Of a DNA stretch of 64,000 bases, positions 12,282 to 23,829 are shown one piece after another; the stretch's first letter is position 1, and every line of letters begins with the position of its first letter. A program made the translations under genes and the position numbers. This DNA comes from Bradysia coprophila (Eukaryota > Arthropoda > Insecta > Diptera > Sciaridae), in NCBI RefSeq assembly GCF_014529535.1, contig NW_023503555.1, forward strand, positions 8,541,404 to 8,605,403, given 5' to 3'. The notes under the pieces were generated by a model. That model was not told the DNA's origin and made no database searches. It worked only from the letters and a program-made list of their open reading frames with translations.

Positions 12282-15200
12282 TGTATTTGAGCAAAATTTT
12301 ATTAAAAATGAAAACTTTGATTCCGTTCGATTGTGAAAATTTCACCTCCAATCCAAACACAAAATTCAAAATTTTACAGACACAACTCGACGGTTGGAAA
12401 TGACTTTCGTGATTGTGCAGGAGAATGTGTATGGCGCTACGGCCGCGAGTATAATAGAGCGATAAACTGAGCGCAAAAAACAAAATGGAGCTGTGAGCAG
12501 AATGCATTTTACAGAGAAATGAAATGAAAGGAAATTGATTCCGAATCGGGTTTGAGTGATTTATTCTCGATGTATTGAAAAGGGAATGGAAATATTGTGC
12601 ATTAAGGAAAAAATTATCGGAATTTAAATAATTAATGTGAAACAATGATCAGCAGTGTAAAATACCGGTGTTTCTTAATTAAACATACGTTGAAAATAGA
12701 GTTATACTCGAGAGTTGGCAAGATGGCGCTTTTATTTGGAAATGCTAAAATCACATCAAAACAAAATATTTCACATCATACGTTTCAGCAATAACAGTTT
12801 GACATACGAGTCAGGGTTACTAAATATTGCAAGAATAGGGTTGTCCATTTGGAGGCCACAAGGGTAGAAGGGTACAAGGGTTATTCAATTCAAGGTTCTA
12901 GTTTCCGCTAAAGCGTTTCCGCTAAAACGTAATTTTTAAGCTTACCGCTGACATTTTATTCCTACTGGGTCATCTCTTTTGAACCTCACATCACACCAAA
13001 AGACAATAGTGTTGTTTGTTCACATGATTGGTCATCATAAATTTTTCATAATTTCGTTGGCTTTGACGAATATTTTAAGTTAACCGTTGATTGTAATGTT
13101 AAAAAAACACAAGAAAAACACGCATTTGACCTGTATTATTATTGGGTTATTACTTCCATCGATGAAAGTATTTTGAATCTGTTGATTTAAACTCTTGTAC
13201 TTCATTTTTTTAATGCATTTTACCGCAGCTCTGCTACTATAGCATGAACATAAGAAATATTTGGAGGCTAATGCCACGTATCTAATAAAATGGCGGTCTG
13301 CGTGACCTTTCCAAAGTTTACAGCCTTGATCTCAATAGGGCTGCTAGGAATTTCGCTTTGACAACACGAACATAAACTACGCAATTTTACATTGCATTCG
13401 ACATCAAAAAACATGATGCAGTACGGTGGATCGATTTAAAAATTTTGAGTTTTATCAAAAAATCACATGGTGCCCCATGACCGTCTGAGCCCCCTGATCA
13501 TTTTCTGGAAGAACTTTTTTTTTAATTTTATGTTTACCACCGCCCGAGCAATTTTTGAGTAGAGCATTATTTAATTGTAAGGGATTTTTCATACATTTAT
13601 AGTGTGGAAACATTTTCCAATGGGTTCAATGAAATCAGTCTCAAATTGTCGGGAAGGGACTCAGATGGTGCAAATTAGGCAAATGAAGCGTTATTTAAGC
13701 TGATTTCAACCTTTTTCAGGACAATCTATTTCAGAAACAAAACAGTCACTTTGAGCACTATGCGATTTTTGATGAAAAATCGAAATTTTTAAATAGATCC
13801 AGCCGATCCAGGCCGCATAAAAACGATAAAAACCATCAAATCCAGAAGATCTCTTTGCAATCGAAATATTTCCGTTGCAACCGCTCACATCTCATTTGAT
13901 GAAACATTTTCATATCAGTGTACAGTTTGACATATTCATAGATTTTTTTTTTCATTTTTCATTGTAATTCGTGTAATTCATAGTTTTAGTTGGATGGGTG
14001 AGTTTTCTATTCCCTGAATTGTGGTATGTGAGCAATTATTTATTCGTGAAAAGATAAGTGGCTTATACCCGGTTGATAAGCGTTAGCGATCTTTTAACGT
14101 GTGTTTACATCTCTTTCTAGTGAACTAACTAACATCTTGATAGTTGACTAACAAATTTGATAGTTGACTAACAACTTGATGTCATTTATCAAGTAAGTAG
14201 TTTTTTGCAACCACATCTTACGCCAGCGAAATGCCTGTTTCAAATTAGCACACTGATTAAAAAGTGTAAGAAATTTTAATAAAAAAGTTAAATTTTTGCA
14301 GGCAAAATAAGATGTATTATCTCAATTAATTTCTGAAGATATTTTTTTAAATTCATGGAATTAAATGAATCAAAGAGAATATTATAAAAATTTTACGAGT
14401 GTGAAGTAATTCACACGAATCGTGACATTTTATTCACGATTGAAGGTTTTGTGAATGGGAAATCGAGGGATTATTTTTTCTGTCTACCAATAAATTTCTC
14501 CTTTTACAAATATTTTAAATCCCTTTATCATTATAGCGTCGAAATTGGTACCAATTTACCGAAAATATTGGTACACTGAGTTATGTTTAACGATGAACCA
14601 AAAACTAATAAATTTCATTTATTACCATGTCACTATGTGAAGGTATATTAAGTACCGGGAGACTTCCTTTTTTACGCAAAAGTGTAAGAGAAGAACATCT
14701 ATCGCACTTTTTATTTTGTGAAAAAGTCCTCGTTCCACATTCACAAAACAAACTTCGCATCTACACTGATGTAACAAAAAGGCAATAAAACAGAATAATA
14801 GACAGATCATACGAGTGGGAAGTTTACGGCCAGAGCGAAGCGAGAACCGTAATTTACACGAGTCATATTTTATTTATGATTGAAAATCTTAAAAAATTGA
14901 AAATTTGTAAGAAAATTGAGAGCTCAAAAAGTGGACAAAAATTATTCCACCTTACGCTCGATGGTTTCGAAGATTTTTTTTTGTCATATTTGTCAAGAAA
15001 AGTGTCAGTCAAGGGACCTGACCCGCCCAGAAGGTTGGACCTAGTTTTGAGAAAATTGAAAAAAATTGAGAAAATTTGGGAAAATTGAAAAAAATTGAAA
15101 AAATTGAGAAAATTTGAAAAAATTGAAAAAATTAGGAAAACATTTTCTCAAAATTAGTGCCTGGTCGTAAGTGTTTGTTTGGCCTAGAATTGGGGAAGAT

Positions 15201-17700
15201 TGCCTCAACTGAGAAAATCGAATTTATAAACTACAAGATATGGTTCAATGTCACCGCGGAGGACATTACGATTTTAAAGACGGATTCTAACGCACTCATT
15301 TGTCATATTTTCCCAGCCGTCATATTTGCATCTCTCTGTCATCTCTAGAAGATCTGTTTGATATCGAAATATTTCCGTTGCAACCGCTCACATCCCATTT
15401 GATGCAACATTTTCGTATCAGTGATCAGTTTGACATATCCACAGATTTTTTTTTCTTCATTTTGCAGTGTAATTCATTCTCTGAAACTTCACTCATCAGT
15501 CTAAAAATTTTGTGCGTTGTTCGGGAAGTTGAGTTTATGCTGTGGTGCTGCAATTTTTCTTTTAATTTATTTTTTGCATAAAATTTATAATTTTTACGTT
15601 AAAATTCGTTCCGTAACGAGATGTGCATAAAATGTGGTGAATATTGTATTGACAATTATTGACAAATTTGGTGTGTATAGCAAAGTCGAACGGTGAAATC
15701 CATCAAAATATTCGTTTTCTTGGTGAGTGTGATTAAAAACAGGAATTTTGACAAACTGAAACATTTGATATTATCATCATATACAGTTTAAGTGACTGAA
15801 TTATAAATTGCGAGTGGTTTATAGTGGCTGGAGAAGATACATTTTTTATGCTGCAAAAACAACCGAAAATCTTCGGTGCGATTTAAGACGAGATGTTGAA
15901 TATATTATGCATATTTGCACCTGTCGTAACATATGCAACATAAAATTGAACTGTGGAGTTGAATTTTTCTTTCGTAAAATTTATTGCGGGACCGAAGACC
16001 AACTTTATTTATCTCGAGTTGATCTGAATTCATTAAGGTTCTGTGAGAAATATAATAAAAAGAGAAAGTGAACTCATTGAAATTGTGTGTAATGTTTCGT
16101 CAAAAGGTCCATGACACCTAGTCGTGTTCCAATGGTTTTTCTATAATTTGTGTTCAGATTTATTAGCAAAATTTATTAGTTTTCGTGTGGTGAGACGTCT
16201 CCACCAAATGGCCAATTTCGTTAATTCGCTATTCGCATCAAACTCGTTCAGTTACTGAACTTATAACGGAGAAGATCAGCGAAATTTTCCCATCATTGTT
16301 CCAACAAATTCATTTGGCTTTTGTTACAATTTTCAATTTGACTCGGGTTCCAGTCTTATAATGATTCAACGGTCACACACAATAATATTAAATTCCAACG
16401 ATCTATACACCCGTATTACATTCAGACAGACGACATAATGTACACTTGTTCTTGAGTTTAAATGAATTATTAATTGAACAAATAGGAATAACCTCAACGA
16501 ATTCTTTTCGAAAATGACTCAAATTGCTACATTTTTACGAGGTATGAGGCTGTGACGCGAATTTTTAATTTATTTCTTGTTCGGTGAACTGTTTGTTTTG
16601 ATGTTGTTGGTGTGTTCGATTTGTCGTTTGATGCTACATTGATAAACATTGATGCATCATTTATGGCAATCAATGGACATTGTAATCGGTTCGTAGACTG
16701 GCATACATAATATTCGGGACAGACGTTCCACCGACGTGAAAACAACTCAGTACCTTCCACAATATCCATCCAAACGTAAGCCAGAAGTGGCTTTGAATTA
16801 TAAAATATCCTCTTGGCGCCAGTGCAGACAGTCGATTTATTTCTAGTCGACGTTATACAACCAAATTTACCGGAAAATTTCAGAAAATTTTCCAATGAAA
16901 CACTAAAATCGATTTTACGTTTTTTTGTGTAATTTTTCGGCTTTCAGTTGGGTGGAGCTTTTTTCGATGAATTGCGGAATGTGACAACAGTCAAATTTTA
17001 CGGTTATCCAATATTGACTTGGCCACAATCTACTCCTTGTCCCAACAGATAGGGTTCACTTGACTAATTATTTATTCCAAAAGAGATAAGCGGGCTATAC
17101 CCGGTTAATAAGCACTTGCAACATCAGTTCTTCACACTCAACGCACTCAAATTAATCCCATGTATCTAGACTTAGGAATAGAAATGATAGATAAGTGACA
17201 CGCAGTACGTTAGTTTTTGGCTGGATTGGCTCAATCCGTCTTTTTTTTGTAATTCTACTTGTACCGAGCAACCATTAGATCAATGACGTAGTTCTGATTG
17301 AATTAGATGAGTGTGACACAATATACTATTTTAGGGGATAAGAAGGAGATGAGCCATAGCCAACCGTATTTAGGAAAAAATATATGTTGCAGGAGAGGGA
17401 GTCAAAAGATTAGAGAAGCTTTCGATGGCTGACTTTTTGAATTATTTTCGGTTCCGGTTGCAGCTTGTTGTCCAGAAACGTTGGTAATTTTCGACTGTGT
17501 TTTTTTACGGGTTACTGACGGCTATGATCTGTTATCGATTATAGGAACAAATGACAAGCTCTGACTAATGAGGTCTTAGGTATAGAAGTACACATGTTCA
17601 AAAAATGAAGTAAAAGATTTGATGTTAAGCTCTTGAAAATACTTAGACCAAATGAAGTAATAGATCCGATAGTAAAACTGCTGGTTGGCTTGCCGTCTGT
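12282..17700. other. Gene-free interval upstream of INCENP, AT-rich with dispersed repeats
   Basis: I see no supportable gene. The interval contains a family-P repeat at about 13130-13260 and two pairs of direct repeats. One pair is 13845-13985 and 15340-15480 (sharing AAATATTTCCGTTGCAACCG). The other is 13983-14105 and 16935-17130 (sharing TATACCCGGTT.ATAAGC). There is also a short tandem of TAGTTGACTAACAA at 14140-14180, the large repeat at 14520-15050, and A-rich low-complexity sequence at 15045-15140. ORFs at 15808-16071 and 16527-16895 match nothing I know and lack codon-use support. Confidence 0.6.
14520..15050 (-). repeat. Long dispersed repeat, copy 1 (inverted copy at 63440-64000)
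   Basis: About 530 bp match the right end of the window in the opposite orientation. Shared marks are GGTACCAATTTACCGAAAAT, a segment that could encode CLLFC-IAFLLHQ-RCE and continues to FVNVERGLFHKIK, and a GGGCGGGTCAGGTC end. The hydrophobic stretch is open in both copies but is then frameshifted differently, so a coding role is doubtful. Copy 1 has an extra GAGCGAAGCGAG segment near 14835. Confidence 0.7.
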
Positions 17701-17715
17701 GAAAGGTTGATGTCT

Positions 17716-17980
17716 TACTTACTTACTTTACCGGCACCACAGCCCATTAAGGGTCTTGGCCTTCTCCAACATGCTTCTCCAACCGGACCTATCCGCGGCT
17801 AACGATTCCCAACGTGTGATACCGATTGTTTGAAGATTTGATAGGACTGCATCGCACCATCTGGCCTTTGGTCGACCTGCACTCCTCTTTCATTCAGGTT
17901 TGGTTTTCAATATTTTCTCCATCCGTTCCACATGACCGAGCCACCGAAGTCTATTCAGTTTGATGATCCTGACTATGTCT
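17716..17980 (-). pseudogene. Non-LTR retrotransposon relic, extreme C-terminus of the reverse-transcriptase ORF
   Basis: Read on the minus strand, this gives the familiar tail RLRWLGHVERM, then GRPKARW, a W-E-S-L-A-A-D-R-S-G-W-R segment and AKTLNGLW. It is interrupted by one in-frame TGA before the KRSAGRPKARW part. This tail is typical of insect non-LTR elements. Nothing upstream of it survives, so it is a 5'-truncated dead copy. A family-P repeat lies immediately to its left. Confidence 0.65.
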
Positions 17981-17999
17981 GGCTCTCCATAAAGCTTTA

Positions 18000-20400
18000 G
18001 CTCAAAGGTCTACACAGTCTTAAATGCTTTAAATTTATTTAATTTGATCCATAGCTCATAACCCAAAATTCATGTTACTGTTTGTTGGTTAATGTTCATT
18101 TGTTATCGACAACTACGACAAGAATAACTAACGTCATGTCAAATTCACTCTTACGTAAGCGATTTTCATCGAAATAGTTCTGGTTTTAATAGAACCATCA
18201 TTTGTGTTACCATACATCCTGTATGTATACCCACTGGCAATAAAATGTTCAATGAAAATTTAAACAAAAAAATCCATTGCATGCGTGCGTTACCGAGAGC
18301 ATATAATTCTGATCAACATGAAAACTATCATAAATTTTGTTGTGTTATGATACTGATCAAAACGAACGTGTAATAATATGCATAGAAGAGAGACCATGCA
18401 TTTTTTGTTCGTCGGAATTGAGTTACATTCCTTTCCTGTACGTGCGACTAGACCTCCGAACTCTTTCATTCGATTTATATTTTGGAATATTTTGAAGTCA
18501 CTCGAATAGATAAAAAATGTTTTTTTTTTGTTTATATCAAGCGCACATATGAGCACAATATGTAAAATCCAATGATTTTATGATGATACAAATAAACGAG
18601 AAAAAAAATCCAACCAGCGAGCAGATGTATTTCGCGTTAAATTTGTTGATTGTAGATACTCTGTAAATAAAAATGTAGTACAGGGAGGTGCTGGAAAACA
18701 GGAAGACGATGTGATTTTAAGACGTTGAAACATCCAATTGTTGTCATCAACAACTTTTTGTCATTTGATGGTTAAGATATTAGTGAGAAACTCTACAAAA
18801 AATACTGTCTTGCTGACTCGAGGCTACTGATTCACTCACATGTCTTTCAAAAACTTAAGATTTTCTGATTAGTCGCGTCAGTACCTTTCGCATCGAAAAT
18901 TCATTTTGAGCACATACTTCTCAAGAAGAGCATGAAAGATGTACGGAAAAGACCCAAAAGAACGCCATGTTTTGCTCTCTGAGATACTGAATTATGAAAG
19001 TGATTTTCTTAAAATTTAGATAGTTTGATATGTTCCGTCAATACCTTTCATTTGACGTATCGTACCAGCTAACTTCCGAATATGTACGCGAGAAACACCA
19101 AGAAACAAGCAAAACACGCTTTTTTGCTTGCCTTCTTGCCATTCAAACTCAATCCACAAACTCGATTTTCTTCAATTTTTGATTTTATGCTTCGTCTCGT
19201 CGATACCTTTCATTTACCTCATCAAACGATATTTTTCAGCGAATACTTCCAGATGAACACCGTTCGTGGTACATACTTGACTCCAAACTTCTGGAGCGCA
19301 TCTCGTTGAGTTTAGACAATTAATTTAGTATTAATGGGTCTGAAAAGAAACTCTGTCTCTGTTTTCCGTAAAAAAAAACAGTGGGAGTAAACAGTGGTAG
19401 ACCTAGACTGTTTTGAAAAGTATGTCCTCAAAATTCATTTGCGTTTTATGTCAAACGAAACGAGACCAATTAGACAATCTAAAGCCCGGATGCAGCAAGA
19501 CTATTATCTTCAGATGTAACAACTGTTGTAAATAGTAAAAGTTACAAAGAATCGTTTTCCCGCATCTCCCTCAGAAAAATCACGCATTATATCGTTGCGG
19601 TTTAGTTGCTATCTATGTGTTGAGGTTGTAAATTATGTGCAAATGTTTCATTTAGGAGAAGAAGAAAAAAAACTCAATTTCCATGAAATCATTCAATGTA
19701 AATGGTTGGAGCTTTAGCACCAAACATATTTTCTCGTTAAATAATACATAGATACGTGCCTCGTACCTGTTCGCGTTCCACGCAAAATTAAATCGCAAAT
19801 GATTGTTATGGATTTGTTTAATCAACCGAAATGAAATTTAATTTTTTTCTAAACGAAAAGTTATTGTGAGTACAGTCTGTTGTGGTGTATTTCAATGGGA
19901 AACAGATAAACGCTAATTGGGTGTGAATTTGTGAATATAACATAATAATTGTCTTACAGTTGCGCGATATGCTTCTCGCTGTGTAAAGGTTGAGAAAATG
20001 AGTCACCCGTTTTAATGATGGACAGATTTAACACTTGTCAGCGTTACTACGCTTTACGAATTTTAAGTTTTGTTGTCATTTTTCTGGACTAAAGTATTTT
20101 AATGAATGAATGGAATTCGTCACATACACATAACGAACACTCCGACACAGCTTCTTCATCGTTTTAGTTTTCTACGTCATAAATGTATTCCGGTTTGTTT
20201 TTTGTTATTTCATTACGAGGCGTCACTGGCAGAAGACCGTCACATTCACAGAATTTCGCTGTCAGTGATTAGTAACCTTGCCATGATAGACCCGAAAACT
20301 AAGTTCAACATTTAATCTGCTTTGACCTTCAATGGATGAATTTAGCTCCGAGATAATTTTTTTCAGTTATTGATTCAAAGCTTTCTGTGATTCGCAAACA
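18000..20400. other. Gene-free interval, weak tandem repeats only
   Basis: No gene is supportable. Three diverged units spaced about 160 bp apart near 18880, 19040 and 19195 share a CGTC(A/G)ATACCTTTCATTTGACG-like core. Similar wording occurs in the transposon at 50540-51620, so this may be an old relic of that family. ORFs at 18290-18556, 19082-19309 and 20106-20315 are not recognisable. Confidence 0.4.
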
Positions 20401-20419
20401 TGTTGGGTTTTTTCGTGAC

Positions 20420-21125
20420 GATTATTTGTACTTTAAACCTCGGAAATAGTTATTTGTTTACCGAGGAACGAAAATAGGAAATTCCTACGGGAAGCGAAAT
20501 TTTGTGGCTATAGAAGAGCGACGGCTGAAGTTGAAATTCACACTTTTTCTCCGAGGTGAACACATCGTTTTTCATATGTGGAAGGTATGATTAGGGGCCG
20601 TCCATAAAGGACGTCCGCACTATAGGGGTGAGGGGGGGTTCGTCAAAGTGTGACCGCCATACATTTGTATAGTGTAAAAGTGCGGACAAGGGGGAGGGGG
20701 GGGGTCTAAAATTCCAGAAAAATCGCGGACGTCCTTTATGGACGGCCCCTTAACAGTTTTTCTCCGCGAATCAAAAACATCAATTTTTCAAAACAATAAC
20801 AAAGTTGACAGTGGGGGGGAGAATATTAACGTATGTGTCTTAAACTATTGATTTTAGGCAATTTGAGCTCGAAGTGGTTACAATCGAAAATTCATCTTCG
20901 TCCCCGAAGCATGAAAGTGTACATTTTCTCTCCTTCAAACAAGATGCGAGAAAACCGATATTTTCTTTCCCGAACTGTCATCAGACTCATTGACTTTTGA
21001 GTGAAGAAAGAAATGTTAATCACAGAGCACATATGAGATAGTTATTTGTTCAACGAGTCAAGAAAAGTTGGAAAACCACAGAAAATTCAATTTCCAGGTT
21101 TTTTCAAGAGATAAACTTCCAAAGG
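20420..21125. repeat. Diverged dispersed repeat (family Q) interrupted by a MITE
   Basis: The phrases 'AAATAGTTATTTGTTTACCG' near 20447 and 'ATAGTTATTTGTTCAACGAG' near 21040 recur. The inverse is found near 33548 and a related copy near 33870. The MITE at 20594-20749 has landed within this repeat. No protein is visible. Confidence 0.45.
20591..20752. mobile_element. MITE with 25-bp terminal inverted repeats and TTA target duplication (PIF/Harbinger-like)
   Basis: The element is 20594-20749 (156 bp). Both ends read GGGGCCGTCCATAAAGGACG going inward, identical for at least 25 bases. TTA flanks each side (20591-20593 and 20750-20752). A 3-bp TWA duplication is the mark of PIF/Harbinger elements. 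The interior is G-rich and has no ORF. Identical termini suggest a fairly recent insertion. Confidence 0.85.
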
Positions 21126-21129
21126 CTTC

Positions 21130-23140
21130 CCAAGTTTCAGCTGAGGGGATAAAATGACTATTTTCTCGCCTGCGTTGTGAAAAATACTTTTCGTTGTTTC
21201 CCAAGATTGCAAGTATACCTTCTTATTTCGACCTGTCCTGTGCTTCTGTAGTCAAAAATGCTCTGGTCTAAGGCAAGATATCGCTCAATTTTGTGGTTGC
21301 TGTCGATAACAGGTGAATAGTCAGGCAGCTTGTCGAAACATTTTCTGAGTAACTTGACTGGAAGCCTTAGGGCCATAAATGGAACTATTCGTAAATTTTG
21401 GATCTGTTTTTGAATGTTTGCTGATGCATTTAGTGGTACTCCAACAGGATATCGATATTCAACAAAAACGCCGCATATGGCGCCCAAAAGCTAAAGGCGG
21501 CTCTGACAAACAATGAACAACTCGAATCGTGTTCGAAGAATTCATACGTGGTCAGACTTTCCAACGTTTTTGCACACCTCTTGCGTTAAATTAGTCTGAA
21601 AAGTTATGGAGTTGCTACGTATTGCAAGAATTAAAAAATCAGAGATGTGGAAAACCGGGTACTCAGATCACTTACTCTACTTTGATCCTGAATGTTATAG
21701 TTCTCGTGGCTCATAAAGATTCCATTTTAGTTGTCCTTCTTTATAGACAGTTAACGCCAACCGAATGGACCACTCATACAATCACACGTTTTAAAACGCG
21801 CATGCAGTGGTAGAACCGTATCAGCATATATAAGAAGTTTCTTTCTCTGGGGGAACCAGCTGATAAAACAGCTGAGGCAAACTTAAATACAATTTTGGTT
21901 GACTGTAGTTTGATTCCATTCCGGCAAAATGTGACCTATGTAGTCACTGTAGAGTAAAAAACACCAGTATCCGGCCAGACATCTAAATCTGTCCATTCTT
22001 TTGTGTTCTATGGTTTAAACAATGGATGGCCGAATTCTCGTGCTTTTGCCCAATCGCAAGCATTTTCTGACTCTGTTCTTAGTTTACAAAATTTGATTTT
22101 TCATTCACAAATGAATTCCACCGAAACATCTATTTCTCCAACAATTCAGAATGCCTCACAACACTAATCCATCATAAAATCACTGACATCCACATTATTG
22201 TTGGTGATAAAAATAATTTTGTTTAATAACCGGAAGCCAAGCCAAGAACGAGAATTTAGTCTTACTTTCCTGCGATATGTACGATTTTACACACATGACG
22301 AGTGTAAAATTACGCTTACAATAACGCAAGCTTTGTTAGACATGTCGTGCGTACATATTCGGTCGACTATTAGCTCTACAATAATTATCTGTTGTTTCTC
22401 TTCTTTTTCCGTTGTGTGTAAGGTAATTGTTATGGAAAATCATCAGCGTCCATACCTAATCCCCTGGTTCGTATGTACGATCAAATTTCGTAATTTGATA
22501 CTCGCGTTTTATTTTTAGAAATATTTACACACTCAGATGCTGTATATGCACGTGATATTTTCATCGAATATGATTTGATTTTACACTCGTATCACGCAAT
22601 CGGATCATGTGTAAAGGGTTTGTAGCATGCAAGACTGCAGTTAACATCAATATGCTGGAGAATACAGTCGATTGTTAGTTATACCTATCACAAGAAGTGC
22701 TAGCGATGCAAATAAAGAAAATGTGATCTTGGTTTCTTTTAATTGAGGTCCTGTTTATTATCGGCTTTAAAGGTCTGGGTGTCGTGACATCAACCTTTTC
22801 GAAAGAAACTCCATTAATACTGTTTTTTGCAGAAAATACCGCGATGAAGGAATTCACCAGACTTATCGCCGAAAATATTAATTTTTTTGTTCTGTTCACC
22901 ATTCTACTTCCTATACCTAGCATATCTCGATGTATTTTGCATAAAAATTAGCTCGAGGGGAAGACTACTTCGGAACACTGTGTACGTGACTATCACTGAT
23001 ATATCTTCGGTTTTGTGACTTTCAATGACTTTCATAATTTTGAAGCAATTCTGCATTTAAGAATAGCTAATTGATCGAAAGAGTCTGAGAAGTTTAGATG
23101 AAGCACGAATTCATAATAAAATCACGAACTTATCACTATG
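21130..23140. other. Gene-free interval
   Basis: AT-rich sequence with no gene I can support. A minus-strand ORF of 109 codons (21158-21487) and a plus-strand one of 106 codons (22198-22518) show no known motif, no splice context and no composition unlike the surroundings. Confidence 0.4.
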
Positions 23141-23141
23141 A

Positions 23142-23312
23142 CTTTCCGGCAGGGCCTATTTTCTTGAAATTGATTCGTGAAAATTTTTTAAATTCATGTA
23201 AAGTCCTCAAATTCTTAAAATTGTCGAAATTCATGTAAATTCTTGAAATTCTTAAAATTCCTGGAAGTTCTAAAAATTGAAGACATTCTTGAAAATAGGC
23301 TCTGCTGTCCAG
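23142..23312. mobile_element. hAT-type MITE, copy 1 (CAGGGCCTATTTT ends)
   Basis: The element is 23150-23304 (155 bp). It starts CAGGGCCTATTTTC and ends in the near-complement GAAAATAGGCTCTG. The flanking 8-mers CTTTCCGG and CTGTCCAG agree at 6 of 8 positions, a decayed 8-bp target duplication. The interior is AT-rich with repeated AAATTCTTGAAATTC-like words. It belongs to the same family as the copy at 46817-47001. Confidence 0.7.
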
Positions 23313-23829
23313 AGCAGGTTTCCCCTCGCCTGCACACACACTCATTATGAGTGATAAATTACACATTTTTTTCTGAACTTTTATCTTGTTACTAGACCAC
23401 TAAACACCGGAAACAAATAATTGTTCTTACATTTATGACGTGACCTGTTATTCAAATCTCACATAAAGTAGATATTTCCGAACATTTTTACAGTTGCTTT
23501 TCATACGACATTGGATTTATTGGAATTTGGAATGATTATATTGTCTGTTTGACATTATCATTGCTGAAATCTTGACAGTTGTCATAACTTTAAATATTAA
23601 TTTCCGCGACTATGATGAGGTAATCAATTCGGTGTGTGTGCAATTTTGCACGCAAGTTAGTGGTCCTTTAAAAATAGTGGGCGTTTGATCGATGGAAGTG
23701 GATGAGATAAATGTATCAATTGTTGAAGGCATATCGAAGAATAATAGGTAAAGATGGAAAAGGCAATTCGTAAATTCCGTCAGAGGCGGTGAAATTTCAG
23801 CGTGAATCAGCTTTTTTCCAGGTGATCCA

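Noticed and set aside
16527-16895. Minus ORF of 122 codons
   Set aside because: It starts on TTG, has no known motif, lies in repeat-rich DNA and has no splice partner.
21158-21487. Minus ORF of 109 codons
   Set aside because: No family and no context; a length possible by chance over 64 kb with alternative starts allowed.
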